A model generated the notes under the pieces. That model searched no databases. It was not told where the DNA came from and worked only from the letters and a program-made list of their open reading frames with translations. 64,000 nucleotides of DNA from Streptomyces sp. PT12 (GTDB lineage: Bacteria; Actinomycetota; Actinomycetes; Streptomycetales; Streptomycetaceae): assembly GCF_003311645.1 (NCBI RefSeq), contig NZ_QEST01000163.1, positions 1 to 64,000 of the forward strand, given 5' to 3'. Each line of letters opens with the position of its first letter. Within the stretch, counting starts at the first letter, position 1. The position numbers were made by a program, and so were the translations under genes. This document shows positions 10,420 to 19,347 of the stretch, piece by piece.

Positions 10420-11742
10420 TCACGCCGCCAGCTCGCGAACGGCCACGACCAGGCGTTCCGCGTGCGCCAGCGGCGTCCCCGCGCCGAAGCTCACCCGCAC
10501 CGCCGCCTCGGGGCCCTCGCAGCCCGCCTCCGCCTCGGCGCCGAGCAGCTGCCGCACCAGCGGCTGCGCGCAGAACATCCCCGCCCGCACCCCGATGCCA
10601 TACCCTTCCGACAACTCCCGTGCCACCTCGGCCGCTTCGCGCCCCGCCACGGTGAACGACACCACCGCGACCCGGTCGGCGCCGGGCCCGAACACCGAAA
10701 GCTCCCGCACCCCCGGCGCCGAGGCCAGACCCGCGCGCACCACGCCGAGCAGCCGCCGCTCGTGCGCCTCGATCGCGTCGAAGCCCACCGCGGTCAGCGC
10801 CCGGCACGCCGCCGCGACGGCCAGCGCGCCGATGACATTGGGGGAGCCCGCCTCGTGCCGCGCCTCGTCCCTGGCCCACTCGACCGAGAGGCGCCCGTCG
10901 GGCGCGCGCGTTACCACGCGGGTCGCGCCGCCGCCCGCCAGATACGGCTCGGCCTCGCTCAGCCAGTCGCCGCGCCCCGCCAGCACGCCCGAGCCGAACG
11001 GCGCGTACAGCTTGTGGCCCGAGAACGCCACCCAGTCCACGTCCAACTCGCCCAGATCCACCGCCCGATGGGGCGCCAGCTGCGCCGCGTCGAGCACCAC
11101 GCGGGCGCCGTGCCGCCGCGCGGCGGCGGCCAGCTCGCGCACCGGCCACAGCTCGCCCGTCACGTTCGAGGCGCCCGTCACGCACAGCAGCGCGGGCGTC
11201 CCCGCGGGGCGCGCGGCCAGCGCCTCATCGGCGGCCCGCACCGCCTCATCGGCGGAGCGGGGCACGGGCAGGCATGTCAACGGGTGGCGGCGCCACGGCA
11301 GCAGCAGCGCGTGGTGCTCGCTGCCGAACGCGAAGACCCGCGTCCCCTCGGGCAGCGCGCCCGCGAGCAGGTTCAGCGAGTCGGTCGTGGAGCGCGTGAA
11401 CACCACCTGGTCCCCCGGGCGGCAGCCGAGGAACGCCGCGACCTCGGCCCTGCTGCGTTCGAACAACTCCGTGGCGCGCAGGGACAGATGGCCCGCCCCC
11501 CGGTGCACGCCCGCGTAGTGGGGCGCGAACGCGGCGACCTCGTCCCACACCGCCCGCGCCGCCGGGGCGCTGGCGGCGCAGTCGAGCGCCGCGTAGTCGA
11601 TCTGCCCGCCGCTCGCGAGCGGCACCAGGACATCCGCGCCGAGCACCGGCAGCGGGACGTCGGGAGACGCCGCGAGGGCGGCGGGCGCGTCGGCGGGCAC
11701 GTCGACGGCGGTGGACACACTGACACAAGGGGCCTGGGCCAT
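10420..11742 (-). CDS. Class-V aminotransferase, cysteine desulfurase-like
   Basis: A 440-residue PLP protein. IDYAALDCAASAPAARAVWD and VFTRSTTDSLNLLAGAL are the N-terminal motifs of the NifS/CsdA fold; AAQLAPHRAVDLGELDVDW and VAFSGHKLYAPFGSGVLAG contain the PLP-binding Asp/Gln and Lys. There is a Cys in the C-terminal domain (GMFCAQPLVRQLL) near the usual position of the catalytic cysteine of type-II desulfurases. Without Isc/Suf genes nearby, a substrate-specific sulfur donor or a different lyase is possible. Confidence 0.85.
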   Translation of the reverse strand: MAQAPCVSVSTAVDVPADAPAALAASPDVPLPVLGADVLVPLASGGQIDYAALDCAASAPAARAVWDEVAAFAPHYAGVHRGAGHLSLRATELFERSRAEVAAFLGCRPGDQVVFTRSTTDSLNLLAGALPEGTRVFAFGSEHHALLLPWRRHPLTCLPVPRSADEAVRAADEALAARPAGTPALLCVTGASNVTGELWPVRELAAAARRHGARVVLDAAQLAPHRAVDLGELDVDWVAFSGHKLYAPFGSGVLAGRGDWLSEAEPYLAGGGATRVVTRAPDGRLSVEWARDEARHEAGSPNVIGALAVAAACRALTAVGFDAIEAHERRLLGVVRAGLASAPGVRELSVFGPGADRVAVVSFTVAGREAAEVARELSEGYGIGVRAGMFCAQPLVRQLLGAEAEAGCEGPEAAVRVSFGAGTPLAHAERLVVAVRELAA

Positions 11743-12020
11743 GGCGGGGCTACTCCCTGATCCGCGCTTGCCACGGACCCTACGCCCGCGGCCCGGTCAT
11801 CACCCGGGGCACCCCACCGCGGAGGAGGGTTGCCGGACAGCGGGCCGGGGCCCTCAACTGCTGTCACTCGTGACCTTGGCAGCCATTCTGTCACACCTCG
11901 TCCGCCGCGCCACCCCCCGGGAGGAAGACGGTCACGCGATGGAAGTACGGTGCGCATTCGATCAGTTGCGGTGGGTAGTGGAGCGAGCGATCATCAACGC
12001 CTCGACCGAGAGGACAACCC

Positions 12021-12410
12021 ATGCGCGTACGACACCTCGCGGGGGCGGCGGCCGCCGCCGCCGCCCTCGTGGCCATCGCGGGACCCGCCGCCACCGCACA
12101 GGCGGAGACCGGCATCTTCCGCTACAGCCTGCCAGGGGGCAACGAGGGGTCCATCGAGGACCCCATGACCTACCAGTGCTACGAGCTGGAGAGCCCCGAC
12201 AAGCCGGTGAGCCTGGGCTTCAACAACACCGTGTTCGTCGCTGAGTTGTACGCCGACGGCGGCTGCTCGCACCCCGTCGGCACCGAGGTGCGGCCCAACT
12301 CCGGCTTCAGCAGCGATCCTTCGCTCGGCGTCCAGTTCCGCCCCGCGAACGCCCCGGTCGAGCAGGCCCCCGCCGCCACCCCCGGGGCGTCCACCACCAC
12401 CCTCCCGTAG
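12021..12410 (+). CDS. Small secreted protein of unknown function
   Basis: A 129-residue protein with a clear Sec signal peptide: MRVRH, an Ala-rich hydrophobic core and a TAQA-ETG cleavage site near residue 29. The mature part is acidic and contains two Cys residues (YQCYE and GGCSHP), probably forming a disulfide, and a Pro/Ala/Thr tail. It resembles the many short secreted hypothetical proteins of streptomycetes. No enzymatic motif is seen. A perfect hairpin follows. Confidence 0.75.
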   Translation: MRVRHLAGAAAAAAALVAIAGPAATAQAETGIFRYSLPGGNEGSIEDPMTYQCYELESPDKPVSLGFNNTVFVAELYADGGCSHPVGTEVRPNSGFSSDPSLGVQFRPANAPVEQAPAATPGASTTTLP

Positions 12411-12427
12411 CCCCGACCCCGGGACCG

Positions 12428-12462
12428 CCCTTCCGCGCCCACCACCCCCGGGCGCGGAAGGG
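12428..12462. terminator. Hairpin terminator between convergent genes
   Basis: CCCTTCCGCGCCC (12428-12440) pairs perfectly with GGGCGCGGAAGGG (12450-12462) around a nine-base loop. It lies between the secreted-protein gene and the convergent SARP gene ending at 12485, and can act on both strands. Confidence 0.85.
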
Positions 12463-12484
12463 CCCCGCGGCCCCACCGCGCGGC

Positions 12485-15259
12485 TCACCCCGTGCCCAGC
12501 AGCGCCCGCACCCGCTCCGCCTCCCGCGCCCTTCGCTGGACCGAGAACAGCTCCAACGCCCGCCGCCTGGCCTCCCTCGCCCGCGCGGCCTGGCCCAACT
12601 CCTCGTAGGCTTCCGCGAGATCGACCAGCGTGTCGGCGGCGAGCCGCGGATGGCCGAGCGGGCCGAGGTTCAGCTCCACCGACTCCCTGTAGTGCTCCAC
12701 GGCCGCCACCGGGTCGCCCGTGTGCTGGGCGACAAGGCCGAGGCTGCTCAACACCGCGGCCAGGCCCGCCACATCGCCCTCGGGCCGCAGCAGCGCCACC
12801 GCCTCGTCGCAGTGCGCCCTGGCCCGCTCTGGTCGCCCGAGCCGCGCCTCGTACCAGCCGACCGCGTTGAGCGCGTACGCGAGCCGCCGCGGCTCCGCGC
12901 CCTCCTCGCGGGCGAGTTCGAGGGCGCGCGACGCGTGGGCCAGCGCCTCGCGGTCGTCCCCGCGCAGCTCGTGCGCGTGAGCGATCGCCCGGTGCACATC
13001 GCCCCTGTGCCTCGGGTCGCCCATCCGGTCGAAGATCGCGAGCGCCCGGTGCTGGAGCCGCAGCGCCTCGTCCACCTCGCCCGCGACCAGCCGCGCCCCG
13101 CCAAGACGCCCGCACGCCTGGCCCTGCGCCACCGGGTCGCCAAGGCGTTCGCCGCCCGTGAGCCCCGCCGTCCACGCGGCGATGTGCTCGCGGGTGCTGG
13201 CCCGCCGCAGATGGTAGGTGTCAAGCACCCACGCCAGCCGCCACGCCTCCTCGTGCCAGCCCCGGCGCAGCGCCGCGCCCTGCACGGCGAGCAGCGCCTC
13301 GTGTTCCGCGTCGAACCACGCGAGCGCCGCCCCCGCGTTCTCCGGCAGCGACGGCACCGGCACGCCATCGGGCGGGTCGACGGCGAACGGCACCCGCGAG
13401 GGGAACAGCAGCTGATCCACCCGGTACGCCGCGTACAGATACGCCGCCACCAGCCGCCGCACCGCCGACTCCCGCGACGCGGAAGGGAGTTGTGCGGCGC
13501 GCTCGGCCGCGTAGCGCCTTGTCAGGTCGTGCATGCGGTAACGGCCGCCCGCCTGTGGGGAGATGAGGTGCGCGGCCTCCAGGCGCCGCAGGGCCGCCCG
13601 CGCCGCCCCCGGCTCATCGTCGGGCAGCGCCGCCGCCGCGGTCGGCCCCACATCAGGGCCTGGGGCCAGGCCGAGCAGCGCGAACGCCCGCGCCGTGCCG
13701 GGGTCGAGGGCGCGGTGGGATGTGGCCAGAACCGACCGCAGACCGGCGTTCAACTCCTCGCCGTCCAGCGCGTCGAGATCCGCCCCCGCCTCCCTCAGCT
13801 GCTCCGCGAGCGCGGACAGCGGCGCGTCCGGCTGGCCCGCGGCGCGGGCGGCGAGCAGCCCGATCGCCAACGGCAGCCCCGCGCACCGCTCCAGCAGCTC
13901 GGCCGCCGTCTCGGGCTCGGCCGCGACGCGCCCCGCGCCGAGGTGCCGACCGAGCAACTGCCGTGCCTCGGGCGGCGGCAGCACATCCAGGGTCACCAGG
14001 CGTGCGCCGTGCGCGGTGGCCAGGGCCGTCAGCCGGTGGCGGCCCGTGACCAGGGCGGCGCAGCCGGGGCTGCCTGGCAGCAGCGGCGCGACCTGCTCGC
14101 TGTCGCGCGCGTCGTCCAGCACGATCAGCATGCGCCGCCCCGCGGTGAGGCTGCGGAACAGCCCGACGCGCGCCTCCCGTTCGGGCGGCACGGCCGACGC
14201 GTCGACGCCCAGCGCGGCGAGGAACCCCCGCACCGCCGTCTCCGGGTCGACCGGCTCGCTCGTGGGGTGGAAGCCGCGCAGGTCGGCGTAGAGCTGGCCG
14301 TCGGGGAAACGCGCCTGGTTCGCGTGGGCCCACCGCAGCGCGAGCCAGGTCTTGCCGACGCCGCCCGCCCCGCCGATCGCCGCGACCCCGCCGTGCGCCA
14401 GCGCGTCGTCCAGCTGGGCGAGCTCCCGCTCGCGCCCGGTGAACAGGGCAGTCGACGCCGGGAGTTGGCGTGGCACCAGGGGGCGCAGCGGGATGCCGCG
14501 CATCCGGACGGTCGGCGTGGCGAGGCCGGGGTCGTCGGCCAGCATCCGCCGGTGCAGCCGCCGCAGCGCGTCGCCCGGGTCCGCGCCCAGCTCGTCGGCC
14601 AGGCGCCGCCGCAGCCGCTCGTAGCGCTCCAGCGCCTCCGCGCCACGCCCGACGCGGTGCAGGGCCAGCATCAGCTGCCCGGCAAGCCGCTCGTCCAGCG
14701 GGTGCCGCTCGCCGTGCGGGGCCAGCCGCGCCAGCGCCTCCTCGTCCCGGCCAAGGCCCAACAGGGCGTCACCCAGGTCGAGTTCGGCGGCGAGCCGCTC
14801 CCGTTCCAGCGTGCCGCGCAGCGCGCCGAACCACGGCGTGTCAGGTAACGCCTGCGCCTCGCCTCGCCACAGCCCCAGCGCCTCCTGAAGCGGCGCGGCC
14901 CGCTCCTCCACGCCATCGGCCGCCCGCGCCCGCCCGGTCAGCGCCCTGAAGCGGTGCAGGTCGACCGCCGTCGGCTCAGCGTCGAGCACATAGCCGCCGG
15001 GGCCCCGGCCGATCGCCACGTCGCCGCCCGGCGCCAACACCCGCCGCAGCCGCGACAGATAGCTGTACAGCGTGCCCTCGGCGCGCTGCGGCGCGCGGCC
15101 GCCCCACAGCCGCGCGACGAGCTCGTCGAGGGGAACGGGCCGCCCCACGTCCACGAGCAGCGCCGCGAGCGTCCAGCGCTGCCTGGCGTGCCCGAGGTCG
15201 ACGAGCCGCCCGTCGACGGTCGCCTCGACGGCCCCAAGCAGGGCGAACTCGGTCCTCAT
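12485..15259 (-). CDS. Large SARP-family regulator (AfsR-like: SARP, NB-ARC, TPR)
   Basis: A 924-residue protein. Residues about 1-95 are the OmpR-type winged helix of Streptomyces antibiotic regulatory proteins (FALLGAVEATVDG ... YLSRLRRVLAPGG), followed by the bacterial transcriptional activator domain to about 250. An NB-ARC/STAND ATPase follows with Walker A GGAGGVGKTWLAL and Walker B MLIVLDDARD, then C-terminal TPR-like repeats rich in ALxxxGR pairs. The ATG at 15259 is the first in frame after a spacer containing GGGGCC. It is an orphan here: no biosynthetic genes adjoin it, and it may be a pleiotropic or distant-cluster regulator. Confidence 0.92.
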   Translation of the reverse strand: MRTEFALLGAVEATVDGRLVDLGHARQRWTLAALLVDVGRPVPLDELVARLWGGRAPQRAEGTLYSYLSRLRRVLAPGGDVAIGRGPGGYVLDAEPTAVDLHRFRALTGRARAADGVEERAAPLQEALGLWRGEAQALPDTPWFGALRGTLERERLAAELDLGDALLGLGRDEEALARLAPHGERHPLDERLAGQLMLALHRVGRGAEALERYERLRRRLADELGADPGDALRRLHRRMLADDPGLATPTVRMRGIPLRPLVPRQLPASTALFTGRERELAQLDDALAHGGVAAIGGAGGVGKTWLALRWAHANQARFPDGQLYADLRGFHPTSEPVDPETAVRGFLAALGVDASAVPPEREARVGLFRSLTAGRRMLIVLDDARDSEQVAPLLPGSPGCAALVTGRHRLTALATAHGARLVTLDVLPPPEARQLLGRHLGAGRVAAEPETAAELLERCAGLPLAIGLLAARAAGQPDAPLSALAEQLREAGADLDALDGEELNAGLRSVLATSHRALDPGTARAFALLGLAPGPDVGPTAAAALPDDEPGAARAALRRLEAAHLISPQAGGRYRMHDLTRRYAAERAAQLPSASRESAVRRLVAAYLYAAYRVDQLLFPSRVPFAVDPPDGVPVPSLPENAGAALAWFDAEHEALLAVQGAALRRGWHEEAWRLAWVLDTYHLRRASTREHIAAWTAGLTGGERLGDPVAQGQACGRLGGARLVAGEVDEALRLQHRALAIFDRMGDPRHRGDVHRAIAHAHELRGDDREALAHASRALELAREEGAEPRRLAYALNAVGWYEARLGRPERARAHCDEAVALLRPEGDVAGLAAVLSSLGLVAQHTGDPVAAVEHYRESVELNLGPLGHPRLAADTLVDLAEAYEELGQAARAREARRRALELFSVQRRAREAERVRALLGTG

Positions 15260-15502
15260 GGTGGCCCCTCGCGAACAACGACCCGGATCCGGCACCCGGA
15301 TGACGCCCCTTGATAGCCCTCCCACCCCCTCTCGGACAAGGACTGACCAGCGGATTCAAGACTCTCCCAAGGTTCGCCCACGAGTCGGGGCGCACCGTGG
15401 TGGTCAAGCGACGAAGACGCCGGGAAGTGGGGGGTTTCAGATGGTCGACCGCAGCACCGCATGGGAGTTCGCGCCACCGGCGACGCCGGGGCACTGAGAG
15501 GG

Positions 15503-15527
15503 GGCCGGACGGCACCGAGCCGTCCGG
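15503..15527 (-). terminator. Hairpin terminator after the TerD gene
   Basis: GCCGGACGGC (15503-15512) pairs perfectly with GCCGTCCGGC (15518-15527) around a five-base loop, 28 bases beyond the stop codon of the leftward TerD gene. The remainder of 15260-15555 shows no convincing gene. Confidence 0.75.
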
Positions 15528-15555
15528 CGCACCCGCGCACCCGCGCCCCGAGGGC

Positions 15556-16776
15556 TCAGAGGATCGCCGCCGAGGGCTTGGCCATCGCCCGCACCGTCTT
15601 GCCGTCGGCGAATTCGCCGACCGCCGTCATGTGCCACTCGCCGGAGAACTGCCGGACCAGCTTGCACAGGATGACGCCCGTGCGCGGCTCGGAGTGGGTC
15701 AGGTCGTAGCGCACCAGCTCGTTCTCGCCCGAACGGCCTTCCAGCAGGCGGCAGTACGCCTTGGCCACCTCGTTGAACTTCTGGCCCGTGAACGAGTTCA
15801 CCACGAAGACCAGGCCCGTCACCTCGGCGGGCAGGCGGCCGAGGTCCACGGTGATCACCTCGTCGTCGCCCGCGCCCTCGCCCGTGAGGTTGTCGCCCGA
15901 GTGCTCGATCGCGCCTCCGAAGATGCTCTTCTTCATGAACCAGCACGTCGCGAGCTTGCCCCGGCGCGCGTCGAACGCGATCACCGAGGCGTCGAGGTCG
16001 ATGCCGCGGCCCCGGTACGCGGGCTCCCAGCCCAGGCCCATCCGCACCGAGGTCAACGGCGGGCGGCCCGACTTGACCAGGGACACCGACTGGTTCTTGG
16101 CGAGGGTGACGCGCCCCTTGTCCAGGTTGATCACGCCGCCGCCCGGCGGCGGCACGGGAGGAGCGGCGGGGGGCGCGGGCGGGGCCGCCACCGGCGCGGC
16201 AACCGGCGCGGCAACCGGAGGGGCCACCGGAGGGGCCAGCGGCGCGGGGGGCGCCACGGGCGGCGGCGCGGGCTCCTCGTCGACCGTCACGCCGAAGTCC
16301 GTGGCGATGCCCGCAAGGCCCTCGGCGTAGCCCTGCCCCACGGCGCGCACCTTCCACGCGCCCTGCCGCCGGTAGACCTCGACGACCACGAGCGCCGTCT
16401 CGACGCTCAGCGACGGCGGGGTGAACGTCGCGAGCACCGCGCCGCTGTCCGCGTCCCGCACCACGGCGGTCGGCTCGGTCCCGGCGAACGTGGCGCCCGG
16501 CTCGCCCAGGCTCGCGGTGACCACGACCTTGTCGATGTCCGGCGGGACGTCCGCGGTCCGCACCGTGACGCTGTCGGGCGTCGTCGGGGAGGCGGGCCCG
16601 TGGGTGACGCCGGGGCCCTGGGGCTGGTTGTAGAAGATGAAGTCGTCGTCCGAGCGCACCTTTCCCGCGGCCGTCACCAGCAGCCCCGACACATCGAGCG
16701 GCTTGGCGGCGGACACCTCGACGGCGACCCGGGCGGCGGGCAGGGGGAGGTTGGAGCCTGGCGTCATGGTCGTCAT
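15556..16776 (-). CDS. Tellurium-resistance TerD-family protein, two TerD domains
   Basis: A 406-residue protein with two TerD/stress-response domains separated by a Pro/Ala linker (about residues 190-235 with repeated PVAAP units). The N-terminal domain has DDFIFYNQP, and the C-terminal domain has the better-conserved calcium-binding signature (LGWEPAYRGRGIDLDASVIA, then GDDEVITVDLGRLP and VFVVNSFTGQKFNEV). Such proteins bind Ca2+ and are linked to tellurite, oxidative or envelope stress. The start at 16776 (MTTMTPG) is the first of two adjacent ATGs. It is monocistronic here, not part of a full ter operon. Confidence 0.9.
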   Translation of the reverse strand: MTTMTPGSNLPLPAARVAVEVSAAKPLDVSGLLVTAAGKVRSDDDFIFYNQPQGPGVTHGPASPTTPDSVTVRTADVPPDIDKVVVTASLGEPGATFAGTEPTAVVRDADSGAVLATFTPPSLSVETALVVVEVYRRQGAWKVRAVGQGYAEGLAGIATDFGVTVDEEPAPPPVAPPAPLAPPVAPPVAAPVAAPVAAPPAPPAAPPVPPPGGGVINLDKGRVTLAKNQSVSLVKSGRPPLTSVRMGLGWEPAYRGRGIDLDASVIAFDARRGKLATCWFMKKSIFGGAIEHSGDNLTGEGAGDDEVITVDLGRLPAEVTGLVFVVNSFTGQKFNEVAKAYCRLLEGRSGENELVRYDLTHSEPRTGVILCKLVRQFSGEWHMTAVGEFADGKTVRAMAKPSAAIL

Positions 16777-16830
16777 GGGCACCACCGTACGTCGGCTCCG
16801 GCGTTCCGCCACGGGCCAGGACGGACAGCC

Positions 16831-17055
16831 TCAGCCGGGCGGCTCCGCTGTCACCTCGGCCGTCACCTCCGCTGTCACCCCAGCTGTCACCTCGGCGGAC
16901 AGGGCGCGTTCCACGCCGTTCGTCGCGGCGGTCAGGGCCCCCACCCACGCGGGCAGGCGCGCGCCGCGCCGGAACCGGACCGTCGGGATCGCCAGCGCGA
17001 CGGCCGCCGCCGCGGCCCCGCCCGGGCCGCGCACCGCGCGGCCGAGCGCGCTCAC
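16831..17055 (-). pseudogene. Remnant of an IclR-type regulator (C-terminal fragment)
   Basis: The 74-residue frame begins abruptly within what looks like the effector-domain end of an IclR protein: GVSALGRAVRGPGGAAAAAV-ALAIPTVRF corresponds to the final strand and helix of that fold. The helix-turn-helix and most of the ligand domain are missing; only 64 bases separate it from the next gene. Its last residues are a repeating AEVT tetrapeptide produced by a 12-bp tandem repeat at about 16846-16893. Identification rests on a short stretch and is tentative. Confidence 0.45.
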
Positions 17056-17119
17056 CCCGGCTCCGCGCGGTGCGCGGGGCCGGGGCGGCGGGGGGTACCC
17101 GGATTCTCGCCGGGGCCGG

Positions 17120-19249
17120 TCAGTGCGTCGGGGTCAGGACCACCTCGGCGCTGCCGGTCAGCGGGGGCAGGCCGTCCACACCGGGGTCGGTGTAGGAGGC
17201 GTTGAACACGCCCCGCAGGTTGTCCTCGCCGGGGTCGTGCCCGCCCGGCACGGTCGTCCCAATCGTGCCCGTGCAGCCCGAGGCCGAGGTCTGCGGGTGG
17301 CCGTGGGTGTCATGGCCCACGATGTAGGTCACCGTCACCCGCGAGCAGTCCACCTCCTGGTCGTCGGTCACCGACACCTCGAACGGGATCGTGTCGCCGA
17401 ACGCGAACTCGTCGCCGTCCGACGGGGTCACGAACTCCACCACGGGCACCTCATTGCCCACCACGATCTTCACCTCGGCCGAGGCCGAGCGGCCCCGGTC
17501 GCGGCCGCCCACGTCGGTCACCCGCAGGCTCGCGGTGTGGGCGCCGTTCTCCTCGTAGGTGAACGTGGGGTTGGGCTCGGTGGAGTCCACCCGGCCGTCG
17601 GAGTCGAAGTCCCAGGCGTAGCGCAGCCGGTCGCCCTCGGGGTCGGTCGTGCCCTCGCTGGAGAACGCCACCTGGAGCGGTGCCTGGCCGCCCAGGACGT
17701 CGGCCGAGGCCACGGGCACCGGGGACTTGTTGCCCCGGGGGCCCACGTAGTCGATGCGGGCGAGCATCGCGTCGGGGTTCTCCGCGAAGTACCCGGCTCC
17801 GTAGTCCAGGATGTAGAGCGCGCCGTTGGGGCCGAACTCCATGTCGATCGTCCCGGAGAGCTCCATCGAGGGCAGCACGTCCCTGATGCCCTCCAGGTTG
17901 CCGTGGCGGTCCAGCTCAACTCCCTTGATCCAGTTGCGGGTCCACTCGTAGAACAGCGGGATGCCGTCGTACTCGCGGGGCCAGGCCACCGGGCGGGGGC
18001 CGCTGGCCGCGCGCCGGTCGTAGTCGTACGCGGGCCCCGCCATCGGGCCCACGCCGCCCGTGCCCAGCTCGGGGAACTCGGCCGACGCGTCGCCCGGGTA
18101 CCAGATCTGCGGCTGCTCCACCGGAGGCAGCTCGGTGAGCCCCGTGTTGTGCCGCGACTCGTTGACGGGCGCGGCGCAGTCGAACGCGTCGCCCGACTCC
18201 CCCGTGCCGAAGTCGTAGTCGCGATAAGGGAGATCCGGCGTGGCGCAGTAGGGCCAGCCGTAGTTCCCCGGCTCCTCGGCGCTCAGCCACTTGCCGTGGC
18301 CGTTGGGCCCGCGCTCGGGGTCGGGGTCACCGGCGTCGGGGGAGTAGTCGGCGACGTACAGCTGCTCGGCCTGCCGGTTGTACTCGATGCGGAACGGGTT
18401 GCGCAGCCCCATCAGATAGATCTCGGGCCGCGCGTCCGGGGTGCCGGGGCGGAAGAGGTTGCCGCGCGGGATCGAGTACGAGCCGTCGCGCTCGACGCGG
18501 ATGCGCAGCACCTTGCCGCGCAGGTCGTTCGTGTTGGCCGAGGTCCGCTGCGCGTCGAAGGCCGGGTTGCTGTCGGCCCGTTCGTCGATGGGCGTGTAGC
18601 CGTCCGACTCGAACGGGTTGGTGTCGTCGCCCGTCGCCAGATACAGGTTGCCGTCCCCGTCGAACGCGATGTCGCCGCCCACGTGGCAGCAGATGCCGCG
18701 GTCGGCCTCCACATCGAGGATCCGCTGCTCGGTCGACAGGTCGATCTCGTCGCCCCGCAGCTTGAACCTGGACAGCCGCGTGACGCCCTCGAACGGCTCG
18801 AAGTCCTCGGGGTCGCCCGTGAACGGCGCGTCACCCTCGTTGACGTCGGGCGTCGCCGGGTCGTCCAACGGGGTGTCCAGGGTGGGCGCGTAGTAGAGGT
18901 AGATCCAGCTGTTGGAACGGCCGTTGAAGCCCGGGTCAACGGCGATGCTCTGGAGACCCTCCTCGTCGTGCTGGTAGACATCCAGCTCGGCGGCGAGGGA
19001 GTTGAGGCCGGTGTCGGGGTCATTGAGCCAGACCTGGCCGTCGCGGGTGGTGTGCAGCACGCGCTCGTCCGGCAGGACGACGAAGTCGATGGGCTCGCCT
19101 GGCGTGTCGTTGAGGATGACCTTCTGGAAGTCCGACTCGGCCGGGGCGTGGTGCTCCGGCCCTTCTTCGTGGGCGACCGCTGGCACGGACGCGGCCAACA
19201 GCGCCGTCGCCGCGAGCGCGACGATGGCGAAGGTGGAGGTGGTGCGCAT
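17120..19249 (-). CDS. Secreted glucose/sorbosone-type dehydrogenase with PKD domain
   Basis: A 709-residue secreted protein. An N-terminal signal peptide (MRTTSTFAIVALAATALLAA) is followed by a beta-propeller of the soluble PQQ-dependent sugar dehydrogenase family: DFVVLPDERVLHTTRDG, GGDIAFDGDGNLYLATGDD, RGKVLRIRVERDG and EIYLMGLRNPFRI. Residues about 500-590 form a PKD domain (YAWDFDSDGRVDSTEPNP), and the C-terminus adds an Ig-like module. Many actinomycete homologues are fused to a ThuA domain, which is absent here. The downstream gene encodes a TAT-exported sugar isomerase-like protein, suggesting extracytoplasmic sugar oxidation. Confidence 0.9.
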   Translation of the reverse strand: MRTTSTFAIVALAATALLAASVPAVAHEEGPEHHAPAESDFQKVILNDTPGEPIDFVVLPDERVLHTTRDGQVWLNDPDTGLNSLAAELDVYQHDEEGLQSIAVDPGFNGRSNSWIYLYYAPTLDTPLDDPATPDVNEGDAPFTGDPEDFEPFEGVTRLSRFKLRGDEIDLSTEQRILDVEADRGICCHVGGDIAFDGDGNLYLATGDDTNPFESDGYTPIDERADSNPAFDAQRTSANTNDLRGKVLRIRVERDGSYSIPRGNLFRPGTPDARPEIYLMGLRNPFRIEYNRQAEQLYVADYSPDAGDPDPERGPNGHGKWLSAEEPGNYGWPYCATPDLPYRDYDFGTGESGDAFDCAAPVNESRHNTGLTELPPVEQPQIWYPGDASAEFPELGTGGVGPMAGPAYDYDRRAASGPRPVAWPREYDGIPLFYEWTRNWIKGVELDRHGNLEGIRDVLPSMELSGTIDMEFGPNGALYILDYGAGYFAENPDAMLARIDYVGPRGNKSPVPVASADVLGGQAPLQVAFSSEGTTDPEGDRLRYAWDFDSDGRVDSTEPNPTFTYEENGAHTASLRVTDVGGRDRGRSASAEVKIVVGNEVPVVEFVTPSDGDEFAFGDTIPFEVSVTDDQEVDCSRVTVTYIVGHDTHGHPQTSASGCTGTIGTTVPGGHDPGEDNLRGVFNASYTDPGVDGLPPLTGSAEVVLTPTH

Positions 19250-19347
19250 GGCGACTCTTTCCTGGTGGTGCGATGAGGACGCGGGCAGCCGCCGCTGGCG
19301 GCCGCGCAGGGTGCGGAACGCCGGGCCCCGGAGGGCCGTCGGCCGCG

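Noticed and set aside
15441-15497. Tiny plus-strand frame of 18 residues with an adjacent GGGGGG stretch, as a possible small peptide gene
   Set aside because: No conserved features, no terminator of its own and no partner genes; more likely chance or a relic.
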